Shown here: piece after piece, positions 50,460 through 59,456 of the stretch
Layout: each line of letters opens with the position of its first letter
How positions within the stretch are numbered: position 1 is the stretch's first letter
NCBI GenBank assembly: GCA_020724775.1
Contig: DYGG01000003.1
Coordinates: forward strand, 1-64,000
Reading direction: 5' to 3'
Origin: Ignavibacterium sp.
Lineage (GTDB): Bacteria; Zixibacteria; MSB-5A5; GN15; PGXB01
Length of the DNA stretch: 64,000 bases
Notes under the pieces: model-generated
The model's input: only the letters and a program-made list of their open reading frames with translations
The model's database searches: none
What the model was told of the DNA's origin: nothing
Position numbers and translations under genes: made by a program

Positions 50460-51573
50460 TTAGTACCTGCCGGTAAAATTCTTCATATTGAGGAACGATT
50501 TTATCGTCCCGGAATCGCTCGGCGGAAAGGGTATGCGCTGCTTCCTTGAACCCAGCAAGTCTTTTCGAGTCGGAGAGAAGTTCAATTCCGGCTTGCGCCA
50601 TCTCGGCAGTATGCCCCACCGGGAAAAGAAATCCATTGACCCCCGCTTCGACCACTTCCACCAACCCGGTACCGGAGGTGCCAATCACCGGCAGCCCGCA
50701 GGCGAGCGCTTCCAGAGCGGCCAGTCCGAACGATTCTTCCTCGGAGGGGAGCAGGAAGAGGTCGGCCAGCGGCAGGACCGCTTCCACTCGGTTCTGGTTG
50801 CCGAGGAAAATGACGCGGTCAGTCAGGTTTTTCTTGGTTACCTGTCGTCGCGCCAGAATAGCATCGGGTCCCTCACCTATCAGCAGTAATTTCGACGGCA
50901 ACACTTTGTGTATACGGTCAAAGATGTCGATGACATCGATGATTCTTTTCACCGGGCGGAAGTTGGAAATATGAGCGATGACAAATTCAGTGTCTTCGGC
51001 AAAAGAGCGACGTTTGCAGGCCTGGCTGTCAGGGCTGAAACGGGCGCTATCGTAAAAGTTGTGGATTACCTTAATCGGTTTTTCAATCTTGAAAACGTTT
51101 TTGGTCTCATCGGCAAGATAAGTAGAAACGGCGGTGATGCCGTCGGATGCATTGATGGAAAATCGTGTGATATCGTAGTATGACGGGTCCGACCCGACCA
51201 GAGTTATATCGGTTCCGTGCAGAGTTGTGATTATTTTCGGGATTTTACAAGTAATGAGTTGTTTGGCTAAGAAAGCCGATGTGGCATGGGGTATGGCATA
51301 ATGAACATGCAGAATTTCCAGGTTATATTGACAGGTGACTTCGGCCATTTTGGCGGCAAGAGATAAGGTGTACGGAGGATGTTTAAAGAGCGGATAGGCG
51401 GTTGTTTCCACGCCGTGAAAGTAGAGGTTCTGTTGATAACTGTCGAGACGAAATGGGAGGGCGTAACTGATGAAATGGACCTGATGCCCGCGCGCCGCCA
51501 GTTTTTGACCCAGTTCTGTAGCGACAATACCTGAGCCGCCCGCGACAGGATAACAGGTGATGCCAATATTCAT
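50452..51573 (-). CDS. bshA: N-acetyl-alpha-D-glucosaminyl L-malate synthase BshA
   Basis: 373 aa, a GT4 glycosyltransferase. The BshA opening GITCYPVAGGSGIVATELG and ALPFRLD, then HVHYAIPHATSAFLAK, TLHGTDITLVGSDPSY, VIHNFYDSARF and the donor site PSEEESFGLAALEALACG (EX7E) match the family closely. It joins GlcNAc from UDP-GlcNAc to L-malate, the first step. Overlaps of four bases with bshC (ATGA) and eight with bshB1 indicate translational coupling. Confidence 0.96.
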   Translation of the reverse strand: MNIGITCYPVAGGSGIVATELGQKLAARGHQVHFISYALPFRLDSYQQNLYFHGVETTAYPLFKHPPYTLSLAAKMAEVTCQYNLEILHVHYAIPHATSAFLAKQLITCKIPKIITTLHGTDITLVGSDPSYYDITRFSINASDGITAVSTYLADETKNVFKIEKPIKVIHNFYDSARFSPDSQACKRRSFAEDTEFVIAHISNFRPVKRIIDVIDIFDRIHKVLPSKLLLIGEGPDAILARRQVTKKNLTDRVIFLGNQNRVEAVLPLADLFLLPSEEESFGLAALEALACGLPVIGTSGTGLVEVVEAGVNGFLFPVGHTAEMAQAGIELLSDSKRLAGFKEAAHTLSAERFRDDKIVPQYEEFYRQVLNG

Positions 51574-53204
51574 TTTAATTCCGGCATTTCCGAAAGATAA
51601 ATCATCTGTATCTTGCCGCTTTCCACATTGGTTTTCTGCACGATAAAATCTACGATAGAATACCCGTATTTGGCTATGAAATAGTTGATGTTATAAACCC
51701 TTTCCTGAAGAATCCGATTGGGGTAAAGGGCATTAGTCAGACGGTAAATCTGAGAACGGACAGCCGCAACTTTCTTTTTGTGATGGTCGAAGATTTTCTT
51801 CTCAAAACCGTTTACAGCAAAATCTATTTTACCGTAAGTCTGTTTCCCCATCGGTTCCAGAGTTTCATCGAAGCGCTTGACAGCCGCCAGAAATTCATCA
51901 TAAAGTCGCTCCAGCCGATTTCTGAAGTCAGCCACCGCTGATTCGACTTCTTTGGGGAAAGATTGCAGGGAAACGCGGTTAATTATCGTTTCAATGTCAC
52001 CGGCGAAATCGCTCAGGCGAAGATCATACTTCTCCAGCAGCTCCTCGTTGCGCTTCTCCACGAGAACATTGGAGGGGCGAAAATAGTAATAGGGCTGAAT
52101 CAGTCCAAAGGCTTCAAAGAGTTTCGATGCCTGCGCAAAGTAGGCAATTTCCGAGGGACCGGCCATCTGCGCCACCACCGGAAAGAGGTATGATTGCCAT
52201 AGAGGACGAGACAGTACATCAGGCGAAAACTTCTCCGGAGTCTTATCGATTAAATCAAGCAAGCCCGGAAGCCCCAATCGTTTCTCCCCCACCAAGAAAT
52301 AATCACCCTCCGCGTGAAGCGGAATTCGTCCCGGATTGTGATAGAACAGGTGGGTGGCGCTCTCTTTCTTTTCGACCTGAAGGTGATAACTGTCCTTCCG
52401 CAGTTGGCGACCGGTTTTGTCGAGCAGTTCTTTGATACGAAAGTGCCCCTCTATCAGTCTTTTGAAAAATCCCTTGGAGGCTGTTTTTACTTCTTTATCC
52501 GCAGGAGAGAAAATTATAAGGCCGAAATCAGGGAGAATGTTAAGCAGATAGCGGGCAAAGGCGTCGACAAAACCGGCCCCAAAGGTATATGCTTCAAACA
52601 GACGGCTATAAAGTTCTGGGGTGAATTCCGTGGCGCCGTAAGCCTCCTTGGCGAGTTGATGAATCTTGTCGTACTCTTTCTGATTGTCGAAGAGCATTTC
52701 GGCCGCGGGGACTTCCTGCGCCGGCGGGGAATCATAACTTATGGAACTTATTTCACCCTGCTGGGACAGATATTCTATATGATTTATTTCGGCGAAATCA
52801 TGGTCGTCGGCGGCGACCCAGAAAACCGGCACAACTTTTCTCTGGAGGATTTTTTCGAGACGTTCCGCCTGTTTGACTATCCCGACCGCCTTGTACAAAG
52901 TGAAAAGAGGGCCTCCGAAAAGACCGGCCTGCTGCCCGCTGAAGATGCACAGGGTCTCCTCGCGCCGGAATTTTTCGATGGCGCGAAAGGTGGCCGGCTT
53001 GGCCCCGAAATGGGCATTCTGGCGGACAAGAAGATCGGCTAATAGATTGCGGTCAACCTTTGCCTGTTCCAATCTCCCTGCCACCGGAAGCGGGTCATCA
53101 GCCGGGAAATACTGATTGAGGCTTCCCTTTCGCTCGAGAAAATCAAGAAACAGGTCCGTGAATTTGAAAATCTTATCCGGCTTGACCAACCGTTCCTTTG
53201 TCAT
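51570..53204 (-). CDS. bshC: Bacillithiol biosynthesis cysteine-adding enzyme BshC
   Basis: 544 aa, normal for BshC. Family pieces are CIFSGQQAGLFGGPLFTLYKAVG, PVFWVAADDHDFAEINHIEYL (in part), GPSEIAYFAQASKLFEAFG and NVLVEKRNEELLEKY. It is thought to add cysteine to GlcN-malate, the last step. The start lies 32 bases inside the 3' end of the RND permease gene, in another frame, which ties the thiol pathway to the efflux operon. A coiled coil is likely at about 410-470, as in the known structure. Confidence 0.94.
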   Translation of the reverse strand: MTKERLVKPDKIFKFTDLFLDFLERKGSLNQYFPADDPLPVAGRLEQAKVDRNLLADLLVRQNAHFGAKPATFRAIEKFRREETLCIFSGQQAGLFGGPLFTLYKAVGIVKQAERLEKILQRKVVPVFWVAADDHDFAEINHIEYLSQQGEISSISYDSPPAQEVPAAEMLFDNQKEYDKIHQLAKEAYGATEFTPELYSRLFEAYTFGAGFVDAFARYLLNILPDFGLIIFSPADKEVKTASKGFFKRLIEGHFRIKELLDKTGRQLRKDSYHLQVEKKESATHLFYHNPGRIPLHAEGDYFLVGEKRLGLPGLLDLIDKTPEKFSPDVLSRPLWQSYLFPVVAQMAGPSEIAYFAQASKLFEAFGLIQPYYYFRPSNVLVEKRNEELLEKYDLRLSDFAGDIETIINRVSLQSFPKEVESAVADFRNRLERLYDEFLAAVKRFDETLEPMGKQTYGKIDFAVNGFEKKIFDHHKKKVAAVRSQIYRLTNALYPNRILQERVYNINYFIAKYGYSIVDFIVQKTNVESGKIQMIYLSEMPELK

Positions 53205-56200
53205 CCAGCGATTCCTTTCGCGCCTGAATGGTTTCCCGTTTCAGGAAATAGGCGATTATATCATCAATAATAGTATAAACTACCGGCACTACCACCAGCG
53301 TCAGGAGCGTCGAACTGACCAGTCCGCCGATAACAGCGCGCGCCATCGGGGCGCGGAGTTCCGCCCCCGGACCGAATCCGAGCGCCAGCGGCAGCATCCC
53401 GAACACCATGGCAAAAGTGGTCATCAAAATCGGCCTTAGTCTTATCGGTCCGGCGATAAGAATTGCCTCGGTTCGGGCGATTCCACGGTACCGATTCTGC
53501 TTCACAAAGTCAATTAAAAGAATGGCGTTCTTGGTGACCAGCCCCATAAGCATAATGATGCCGATGAGCGACATAACCGAAATAGAATTTCCGAATATCA
53601 GTAGCGCGACGATGGCGCCCACCAGCGACATCGGTAAAGAAAACATAATGGAAAAGGGGTCAAAAAACGATTCGAACTGCGACGCCAGAAGAAGATAAAC
53701 GAAAATGACAGCAAGCATCAGCGCCGCGAATATATTGGCAAAAGATTCCTCCTGAATTTCCCCCATGCCGGTGACAGCAATATGATATCCGGGGGGAACA
53801 TCTATCTCGCGAACTTTATTCGTTATCTCTTCAAGAACGGTTCCCGAGAAATATCCCGGCAATGTATTGGCGCCTACCCGGGCTTCACGCAGACGGTCAT
53901 AGCGGTTATACCGACCTATCGATTCCCCTTTTTCTATTCGGGCAAAGTGCGACAAAGGCACCAGGAAAGTCTTCTTCCCCTCTACTTCTTTGCTGCTCGC
54001 TATCAGTAATCTGCCAATCTGCTCCGCGGAGACTCTCGATTCTTCTTGCAGGCGAATTCTCACATCGTATTCCTTGTCCCCCTCTTTATAGCGAGTGACC
54101 ACTTCGCCATCAATGAAACTCCGTACCGTTGAGGCTACCTGCATGACATTGACGCCAAGGTCATTGGCAAGGTCGCGGTCGATGATAATGCGGACTTCCG
54201 GTTTGCCTTCTTCAAGATTATTGTAAATGTCGATAGTCCCGAGGGTGGCGCGGAAGATTTTCTCGACCTCATGAGTCAAATCGGTCAGGACATCGAGCTC
54301 AATGCCGCGGATAGAGATTTCCATCTGCCGTGAGCCGCCGCCTTCCGATTCTTCGGGTGAAACAGCATACTCAATTCCGGGAACAACCGCAATCGCTTTC
54401 CTCAGGGTATCGACCATCTGGAGCGCTGTTAATTGGCGCTTATCGCGCGCCACCAACTTGACATAAATGGTACCTTCATTTACCGGGTTCTGGCCCGAGC
54501 CAATGGTGGTGAAGATGAGGTCTATCCCTTCGAACTTTGAGATGATTTCCTCAATCTGCGCCAGCCGATCGGAGTTGGTTTTCAAGTCGGTGCCGGGAGG
54601 GGTTTCGACACTTATCAGGACTTTTCCTTCATCGGTCTGAGGCATGAATTCGGAGCCGGCCAGCGAGCCGAGCATGAGCGAACCGATGAAAGTTACAATA
54701 GCCAGAGCAATTACGGCCAGACGATGCCGAAGCGCCCAGGCGAGGGTAGTGCGATACTTCACATTGACAAAATTGAAGAAGCGATTCCAGGGAGCGATTA
54801 CTTTCAAAATCCAGCGATAAGACCGCCATATATATCGAAATGGAGCGAATGAGGGGGAAATGGTTTCTTCGCCTTCTTTTCTGAGAAACCGTGATGAAAG
54901 CATGGGAGTCAATGTGAAGGCGACAAAAAGAGAGACCAGCACTGCAAAAGCGACGGTCATACCGAACTGATAGAAAAACCGGCCGACAATTCCCTGCATA
55001 AAAGCCACCGGCAGGAAGACCACCACAATGGAGAAGGTGGTCGCCATTACTGCCAAGCCTATCTCTTTTGTCCCGTTAAAGGCCGCTTTGAAAGCCGATT
55101 CGCCCTCATCCAGATGGCGAAAAATATTTTCAATTACGACAATGGCGTCATCAATCAGCAACCCTACCGCCAGCGACAATCCCATAAGAGAGAGAATATT
55201 CAGCGTGAACCCGAGGGCGTTCATAAAAGTGAAAGTGGCTATGATAGATGTCGGGATAGCCACGGCGGAAATGATGGTAGAGCGTATATCGGCAAGGAAA
55301 AGAAATATGACCAGAATCGCAAGTAATCCGCCATAATAGATATTCAGCAGAACTTCGTGGATGGAGTCTTCAATATAAGTTGAATTATCAACCACCATAT
55401 TGAGGGAAATGTCCGGAGGCAATTCTTTCTGAAGTTTCGCGACTTCGTCTTTTACCGCCCGCGCTACCGCCACAGTATTAGCCCCTGACTGTTTGGAAAT
55501 ATCCAGCGTCACCGCATCCCTGCCATTGACTCGCGCCAGTGAGCGCTGCTCTTCAATGCCGTCAATGACATAAGCGATATCTTTCAAGTAAATCGGCTGT
55601 CCATCCGGATTGTCGATTGGGATGTTGTTAAACTGGCTGACTGAGGTCAATTTTCCCATCGTTCGAACCAGATATTCATTGTGACTTTCGTTAACTCGAC
55701 CGCCCGGTATCTCCAGATTTGCCGCCGCCAGCGCCATTTTGACCCGGTCAATTGATATTCCGTAAGAATCCATTTTATCAATGTCCAGAAAGACATTGAT
55801 TTCCCGTTCCGAACCGCCGACCAGAGTGACCGCCCCCACTCCGGGAATCGATTCCAGCCGTTTCTGAATCTCATCCTGAGTGAAAGTCGTTATATCACGG
55901 GCGGGGCGACTGCTGGAAACAGTGAGAGACATTATGGGCCGCGATTCCGGGTCATAGCGTGCAATAACCGGCTCTTCAATGTCACGGGGGAGGTCGCCGC
56001 GAATGGCGGTTACTTTTTCCCGCACTTCCTGAGCGGCAACCTGAGGGTCCTTTTCGAGAACAAATTCCGCCACCAGAAGCGAATACCCCTCTTCAGAGAA
56101 GGATGTAATATGTTTTATGCCGGAGATAGGATTTATCGCATCCTCCAGTTTCTTTGTCACATCCGTCTCAACCGCCTCGGCTCCTGCCCCGGGATATATG

Positions 56201-56346
56201 GTAGTGACCACCACAAAGGGGAAATCTACGTCTGGCAGCAAATCGATGCTCATCTGCTCGAAAGAAAAATATCCCAGAACCACCAGGGCGGCAATCATCA
56301 TGACCGTAAAGACCGGCCGTCTTATGGCAACGTCGGCAAGTTTCAA
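53173..56346 (-). CDS. RND-family efflux permease (HAE-1/AcrB-like)
   Basis: 1057 aa with twelve membrane segments and two large periplasmic loops. Signatures: RRPVFTVMMIAALVVLGYF at the N terminus, DFPFVVVTTIYPGAGAEAVE, the TM4 proton-relay GLLIDDAIVVIENIFRHLDEG (in part), and GIIMLMGLVTKNAILLIDFVKQ. The acidic pair in TM4 is intact, so it should be a proton-driven exporter. Substrates could be drugs, lipids or thiol conjugates. The TTG start overlaps the adaptor stop (TTGA) and has AGGAG 8 bases upstream. Confidence 0.95.
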   Translation of the reverse strand: MKLADVAIRRPVFTVMMIAALVVLGYFSFEQMSIDLLPDVDFPFVVVTTIYPGAGAEAVETDVTKKLEDAINPISGIKHITSFSEEGYSLLVAEFVLEKDPQVAAQEVREKVTAIRGDLPRDIEEPVIARYDPESRPIMSLTVSSSRPARDITTFTQDEIQKRLESIPGVGAVTLVGGSEREINVFLDIDKMDSYGISIDRVKMALAAANLEIPGGRVNESHNEYLVRTMGKLTSVSQFNNIPIDNPDGQPIYLKDIAYVIDGIEEQRSLARVNGRDAVTLDISKQSGANTVAVARAVKDEVAKLQKELPPDISLNMVVDNSTYIEDSIHEVLLNIYYGGLLAILVIFLFLADIRSTIISAVAIPTSIIATFTFMNALGFTLNILSLMGLSLAVGLLIDDAIVVIENIFRHLDEGESAFKAAFNGTKEIGLAVMATTFSIVVVFLPVAFMQGIVGRFFYQFGMTVAFAVLVSLFVAFTLTPMLSSRFLRKEGEETISPSFAPFRYIWRSYRWILKVIAPWNRFFNFVNVKYRTTLAWALRHRLAVIALAIVTFIGSLMLGSLAGSEFMPQTDEGKVLISVETPPGTDLKTNSDRLAQIEEIISKFEGIDLIFTTIGSGQNPVNEGTIYVKLVARDKRQLTALQMVDTLRKAIAVVPGIEYAVSPEESEGGGSRQMEISIRGIELDVLTDLTHEVEKIFRATLGTIDIYNNLEEGKPEVRIIIDRDLANDLGVNVMQVASTVRSFIDGEVVTRYKEGDKEYDVRIRLQEESRVSAEQIGRLLIASSKEVEGKKTFLVPLSHFARIEKGESIGRYNRYDRLREARVGANTLPGYFSGTVLEEITNKVREIDVPPGYHIAVTGMGEIQEESFANIFAALMLAVIFVYLLLASQFESFFDPFSIMFSLPMSLVGAIVALLIFGNSISVMSLIGIIMLMGLVTKNAILLIDFVKQNRYRGIARTEAILIAGPIRLRPILMTTFAMVFGMLPLALGFGPGAELRAPMARAVIGGLVSSTLLTLVVVPVVYTIIDDIIAYFLKRETIQARKESLDDKGTVGQAG

Positions 56347-57422
56347 AGCGCCCGCTCCTTTCCCGATTCATCGACAAATCGAGCGAGGTTGACCCTGCTG
56401 CCATCCTGCAAATAATTCTGACCGACTACTATCAGGGTATCGCCGCTCTGCAGACCGGACAAAACCTGAGTGGCGCCGTTAAAATCGACCCCGAGACTCA
56501 CTTCGCGCATCCGAGCGGCGCCGTCGGAGACTACAAATGTATAATTGCGTCCGTCACGGGTGAGAATCGCCTGCCGCGGCGCCACAATGACATTCGCAAA
56601 ATCATCAATTACGATGGTTGCGCGAGCAAACATCCCGGGTTTGAAGCGACGCGCGTAATTACTTATCGCGACATCTACTTGAAAGGTTCGCGTTACCGGG
56701 TCGGCGGAACGAGCCACTGTCAATATGCTCCCATCCCCCGTTATAACCGAATCGGCCTCGGCGGAGATTGTGACTTTCTGACCTTCTTTAAAGTAGGCAA
56801 CATCATTGCCGCTGACGCCCAATTTCATCCGAACCTGCTCGGTCGATGCCACTGTTGCCACTTGCTGACCGGGTGCGACATACTGGCCGACATAGACATC
56901 AATAGAGGTAACCCGGCCGTCTATCGGAGAGCGGAGTTCCACCATCTGCAATGCCGCTTCGTAATTGGCGCGGGCAACTTCAAACTCCGTCTGGGCGGCG
57001 TCAAATTGCGACTCGGAAACGGCTCCCTCCACGAAAAGATACTTTATCTTACTGAAATTCTTTTCGGCATTCTGGTAAACCGAATAAGCCTGAGTAAAAT
57101 TCGAAGTCGGCCCGGTGCGGTCAAGGCTGATGATGACGTCGTTAGTCTTCACAATGTCACCGACCCGGAAATTTATTTTCTCTACTGCCTCCGCGATTTT
57201 AGCCCTGATTACCGCCTGCTTTTCTCCTTCAATAGAGCCGGTGAAGGTTCGGCTCAGTTGCTTGGAAGTAGGGACAACCAGCACCCCCTTGACCGCTATC
57301 GCCTGGATCAGGTTGGCGTCATTATTGTTTTTGTTTCCCGAACAACCGGTCAGAAACAGCCCGGCTACAATTCCAAAACTAAATAACCGCCTTAGATTTT
57401 TCATTTTTGCCATAGTCCTCAT
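56343..57422 (-). CDS. RND periplasmic adaptor subunit (membrane fusion lipoprotein)
   Basis: 359 aa. A signal sequence with lipobox-like FLTGC is followed by the usual adaptor domains: barrel-sandwich halves (AEAVEKINFRVGDIVKTNDVI, then LRSPIDGRVTSIDVYVGQYV, in part) around a helical hairpin (about 115-165), a beta-barrel and a membrane-proximal end. It links the permease to the TolC-like channel. Three in-frame ATGs (57422, 57413, 57404) are possible; the first is just after the tolC-like stop codon. It is second in the pump genes. Confidence 0.93.
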   Translation of the reverse strand: MRTMAKMKNLRRLFSFGIVAGLFLTGCSGNKNNNDANLIQAIAVKGVLVVPTSKQLSRTFTGSIEGEKQAVIRAKIAEAVEKINFRVGDIVKTNDVIISLDRTGPTSNFTQAYSVYQNAEKNFSKIKYLFVEGAVSESQFDAAQTEFEVARANYEAALQMVELRSPIDGRVTSIDVYVGQYVAPGQQVATVASTEQVRMKLGVSGNDVAYFKEGQKVTISAEADSVITGDGSILTVARSADPVTRTFQVDVAISNYARRFKPGMFARATIVIDDFANVIVAPRQAILTRDGRNYTFVVSDGAARMREVSLGVDFNGATQVLSGLQSGDTLIVVGQNYLQDGSRVNLARFVDESGKERAL

Positions 57423-57425
57423 CTA

Positions 57426-58736
57426 TCACATTTCAACGCTTATTGCTTTTTTGAGAGCGGCTCGTGCCAGGCGGTAATTATAAATCGCCCGGGCGAGATT
57501 GGTGCGGGCATCGGTCAACGCCGTCTGCGCGGAGAGGACTTCCAGTTGGGTTCCGATTCCCGATTGATAGCGCAGATTGGCGATTCGCAGCCCTTCTTCC
57601 GCCTGAGTAATGGTCTCTTTCTGGACTTCCAGCGCCTTGCGCGCCATCTGAAGATTATCATTTGCCTGCTCCACTTCCAGACGAATATCATCCAGCGCCT
57701 GCTGTTCGGCAAGCATGGCGTTATAGTAATCGACCCGCGCTTTTCGAACCTCTCCTATTGTCTTGCCCCCGTCAAACAGCGGTATATTTATTACCAGAGC
57801 GGCGGACCAGGATTTGGAAACCTCCCTCTCGCGCAGTTTGAAATCGTCAGAAGAGGCGGTTACCTGATAGGTTGTGTTAAAACTCACATTGGGATAAATC
57901 CAGTTCCCCTTCGCTATTCGAACTGCTTTGTCATAGACCTTCTTTTGCAAATCGGCCTGCCTCAGTTCCGGCCGATTGTTAAGCGCCGCCGATTCCAATG
58001 AGTCAAGCGCCGGCAGAGTGACAATGGAGGTATCGCTCAAATCGATCGCCAAAGTGATTTCTTCATTCAAAGGTAACCCCAGGAAAGATTTGAGTCGTTT
58101 CTGAGCCAGGCTGACTTCCGACTCCGCCCCAATTAACTGCGGCTCCAGATTCCCCTTCTCCACCCGGGCACGAAGTCGTTCATACTCCGATATCATCCCC
58201 TGTCCGTACTGTTTTTCAACTACTTCAAGATTGTAATTCAATTGCTCGTAAGCCTTGCGAATCACTTCCAGATTGGACTCCGCCAGCGCTGCCGCGAAGA
58301 AGATCGATTCCGCCTGGAAAACTATGTCTGCTTCGACCTGGCGCAGTACTTCCTTCGAATACTCTTCATAATACCGGGCAATTTTCATCGCCGCCCCGAC
58401 TTTTCCTCCAACATATAACGGCTGGCTGAAGGTGAGAGCCAGGTCAAAATCGTTGTTCAGACTGATAGGAATCTTCTCACCGCCGAAGAAAAGTTCCCGG
58501 TCCAGCAGATTCCGAGCATAATAGCCGTTTAAAGACACTTGAGGCAGCGCCCCGGAACGAACGGAAATGATTTCGCCGCGCGCCTTTTCCAGATTTTTCT
58601 TTGCCGCCAGGTATTGACGATTATACTCCAGCGCTATTTCTCGAACATTCTCCACCGTCAGCACCGTTTCTGCTTTGGCGCTGCATACAAGGGCGGTGGC
58701 GACAAAAAATACGACAGATAACAAGCGCATACTCAT
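57426..58736 (-). CDS. TolC-family outer-membrane efflux channel
   Basis: 436 aa. Signal peptide about 1-22, then two OEP repeats rich in long helices, with YNRQYLAAKKNLEKARGEI, VSLNGYYARN, LEVVEKQYGQGMISEYERL and RIANLRYQSGIGTQLEVL, the last being the classic second-repeat motif. It should form the trimeric exit duct for the RND pump next door. It starts six bases after the TetR gene stop. A second ATG two codons later is slightly better placed against the AGG upstream. Confidence 0.93.
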   Translation of the reverse strand: MSMRLLSVVFFVATALVCSAKAETVLTVENVREIALEYNRQYLAAKKNLEKARGEIISVRSGALPQVSLNGYYARNLLDRELFFGGEKIPISLNNDFDLALTFSQPLYVGGKVGAAMKIARYYEEYSKEVLRQVEADIVFQAESIFFAAALAESNLEVIRKAYEQLNYNLEVVEKQYGQGMISEYERLRARVEKGNLEPQLIGAESEVSLAQKRLKSFLGLPLNEEITLAIDLSDTSIVTLPALDSLESAALNNRPELRQADLQKKVYDKAVRIAKGNWIYPNVSFNTTYQVTASSDDFKLREREVSKSWSAALVINIPLFDGGKTIGEVRKARVDYYNAMLAEQQALDDIRLEVEQANDNLQMARKALEVQKETITQAEEGLRIANLRYQSGIGTQLEVLSAQTALTDARTNLARAIYNYRLARAALKKAISVEM

Positions 58737-58742
58737 CCTATA

Positions 58743-59330
58743 TTACTTTTTTGTTCCCAGGTAAATCTTGCACATTTCCACGACCAGGTCGATAATTTTC
58801 TGCTGTCGCTTTTTCTCCCGATGATAACAGCGGTGCACCAGTAAGCCATCAGCAATAGCATGCACTACCCAGACCAGTGTCTCCGCCTGCCGATAACTCA
58901 TACGGCTGCTCTCTTTCAGGTACGTTGCCATGCGGCCGGCTATTCGCCGATGCGCACGGGACATATATTCCCGCACGCGCGGCATACGGAAGGCTTGATG
59001 CCAGTTTTCAATCGGCTTGTTTGACTTTTTTCCGAGAAGTTCAAAGGTTGTCCGAATAACATTTTCAATCACTTTTTCCGGCGGCAGGGGGCTTTCCAGG
59101 TGTTTGAATATTGCCGCGAAAAGGGTTTCTGTTTCCGCCTTAAGGGTCTCCACAAAGATATCCTCTTTGCTGCGAAAGTGGAAATAGAGAGCGCCCTTGG
59201 TTACCCCGGCTTCACGCGCAATGTTCTCCGTGGTGGCTTCAACATACCCGACTCGCTCAAACACCCGGGAGGCGGCGCGAATCAATTCCGCCCGTCGCTG
59301 CTGCGGGGGAAGTTTAGGACTCTGCTTCAA
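58743..59330 (-). CDS. TetR-family regulator of the efflux/bacillithiol operon
   Basis: 195 aa. The N-terminal TetR helix-turn-helix is at about 28-50 (TTENIAREAGVTKGALYFHF with FRSKEDIFVE after it, quoted in part). The C-terminal ligand domain (about 70-195) is helical and not closely recognisable. It is first in the operon, so it probably represses itself and the pump until a ligand binds. A palindrome fitting a TetR operator sits at 59350-59361. The start is TTG with GAGGAG 5-6 bases upstream, which would limit its own translation. Confidence 0.92.
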   Translation of the reverse strand: MKQSPKLPPQQRRAELIRAASRVFERVGYVEATTENIAREAGVTKGALYFHFRSKEDIFVETLKAETETLFAAIFKHLESPLPPEKVIENVIRTTFELLGKKSNKPIENWHQAFRMPRVREYMSRAHRRIAGRMATYLKESSRMSYRQAETLVWVVHAIADGLLVHRCYHREKKRQQKIIDLVVEMCKIYLGTKK

Positions 59331-59349
59331 ATATTTCTCCTCATATACC

Positions 59350-59361
59350 TACTGGTCAGTA
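59350..59361 (-). promoter_or_regulatory. Likely TetR operator
   Basis: TACTG-GT-CAGTA is a 5-bp dyad with a two-base centre, within GATACTGACCAGTAGGTAT on the minus strand, the form common for TetR regulators of RND pumps. It lies between the promoter and the ribosome site, about where transcription would start. Confidence 0.6.
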
Positions 59362-59364
59362 TCT

Positions 59365-59393
59365 AAGATTGATTATTTAGACGATTTTGTCAA
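59365..59393 (-). promoter_or_regulatory. Promoter of the TetR-efflux-bacillithiol operon
   Basis: Consensus TTGACA (59388-59393) and AATCTT (59365-59370, 3 of 6) at 17 bases on the minus strand. The weak -10 leaves the exact position open, but the site adjoins the operator at 59350-59361. Confidence 0.45.
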
Positions 59394-59430
59394 CGATTGG
59401 TTACAAAATTTATGAAGAAATCTTGGCGGC

Positions 59431-59456
59431 AAGAAAGAAGCGGCTACAGCCACTTC
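59431..59456 (-). terminator. Terminator of the corA unit
   Basis: GAAGCGGCT (59437-59445) pairs with AGCCACTTC (59448-59456) over nine positions with one G-T, and TTTCTT follows on the minus strand. The stem overlaps the corA stop codon. Confidence 0.7.
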
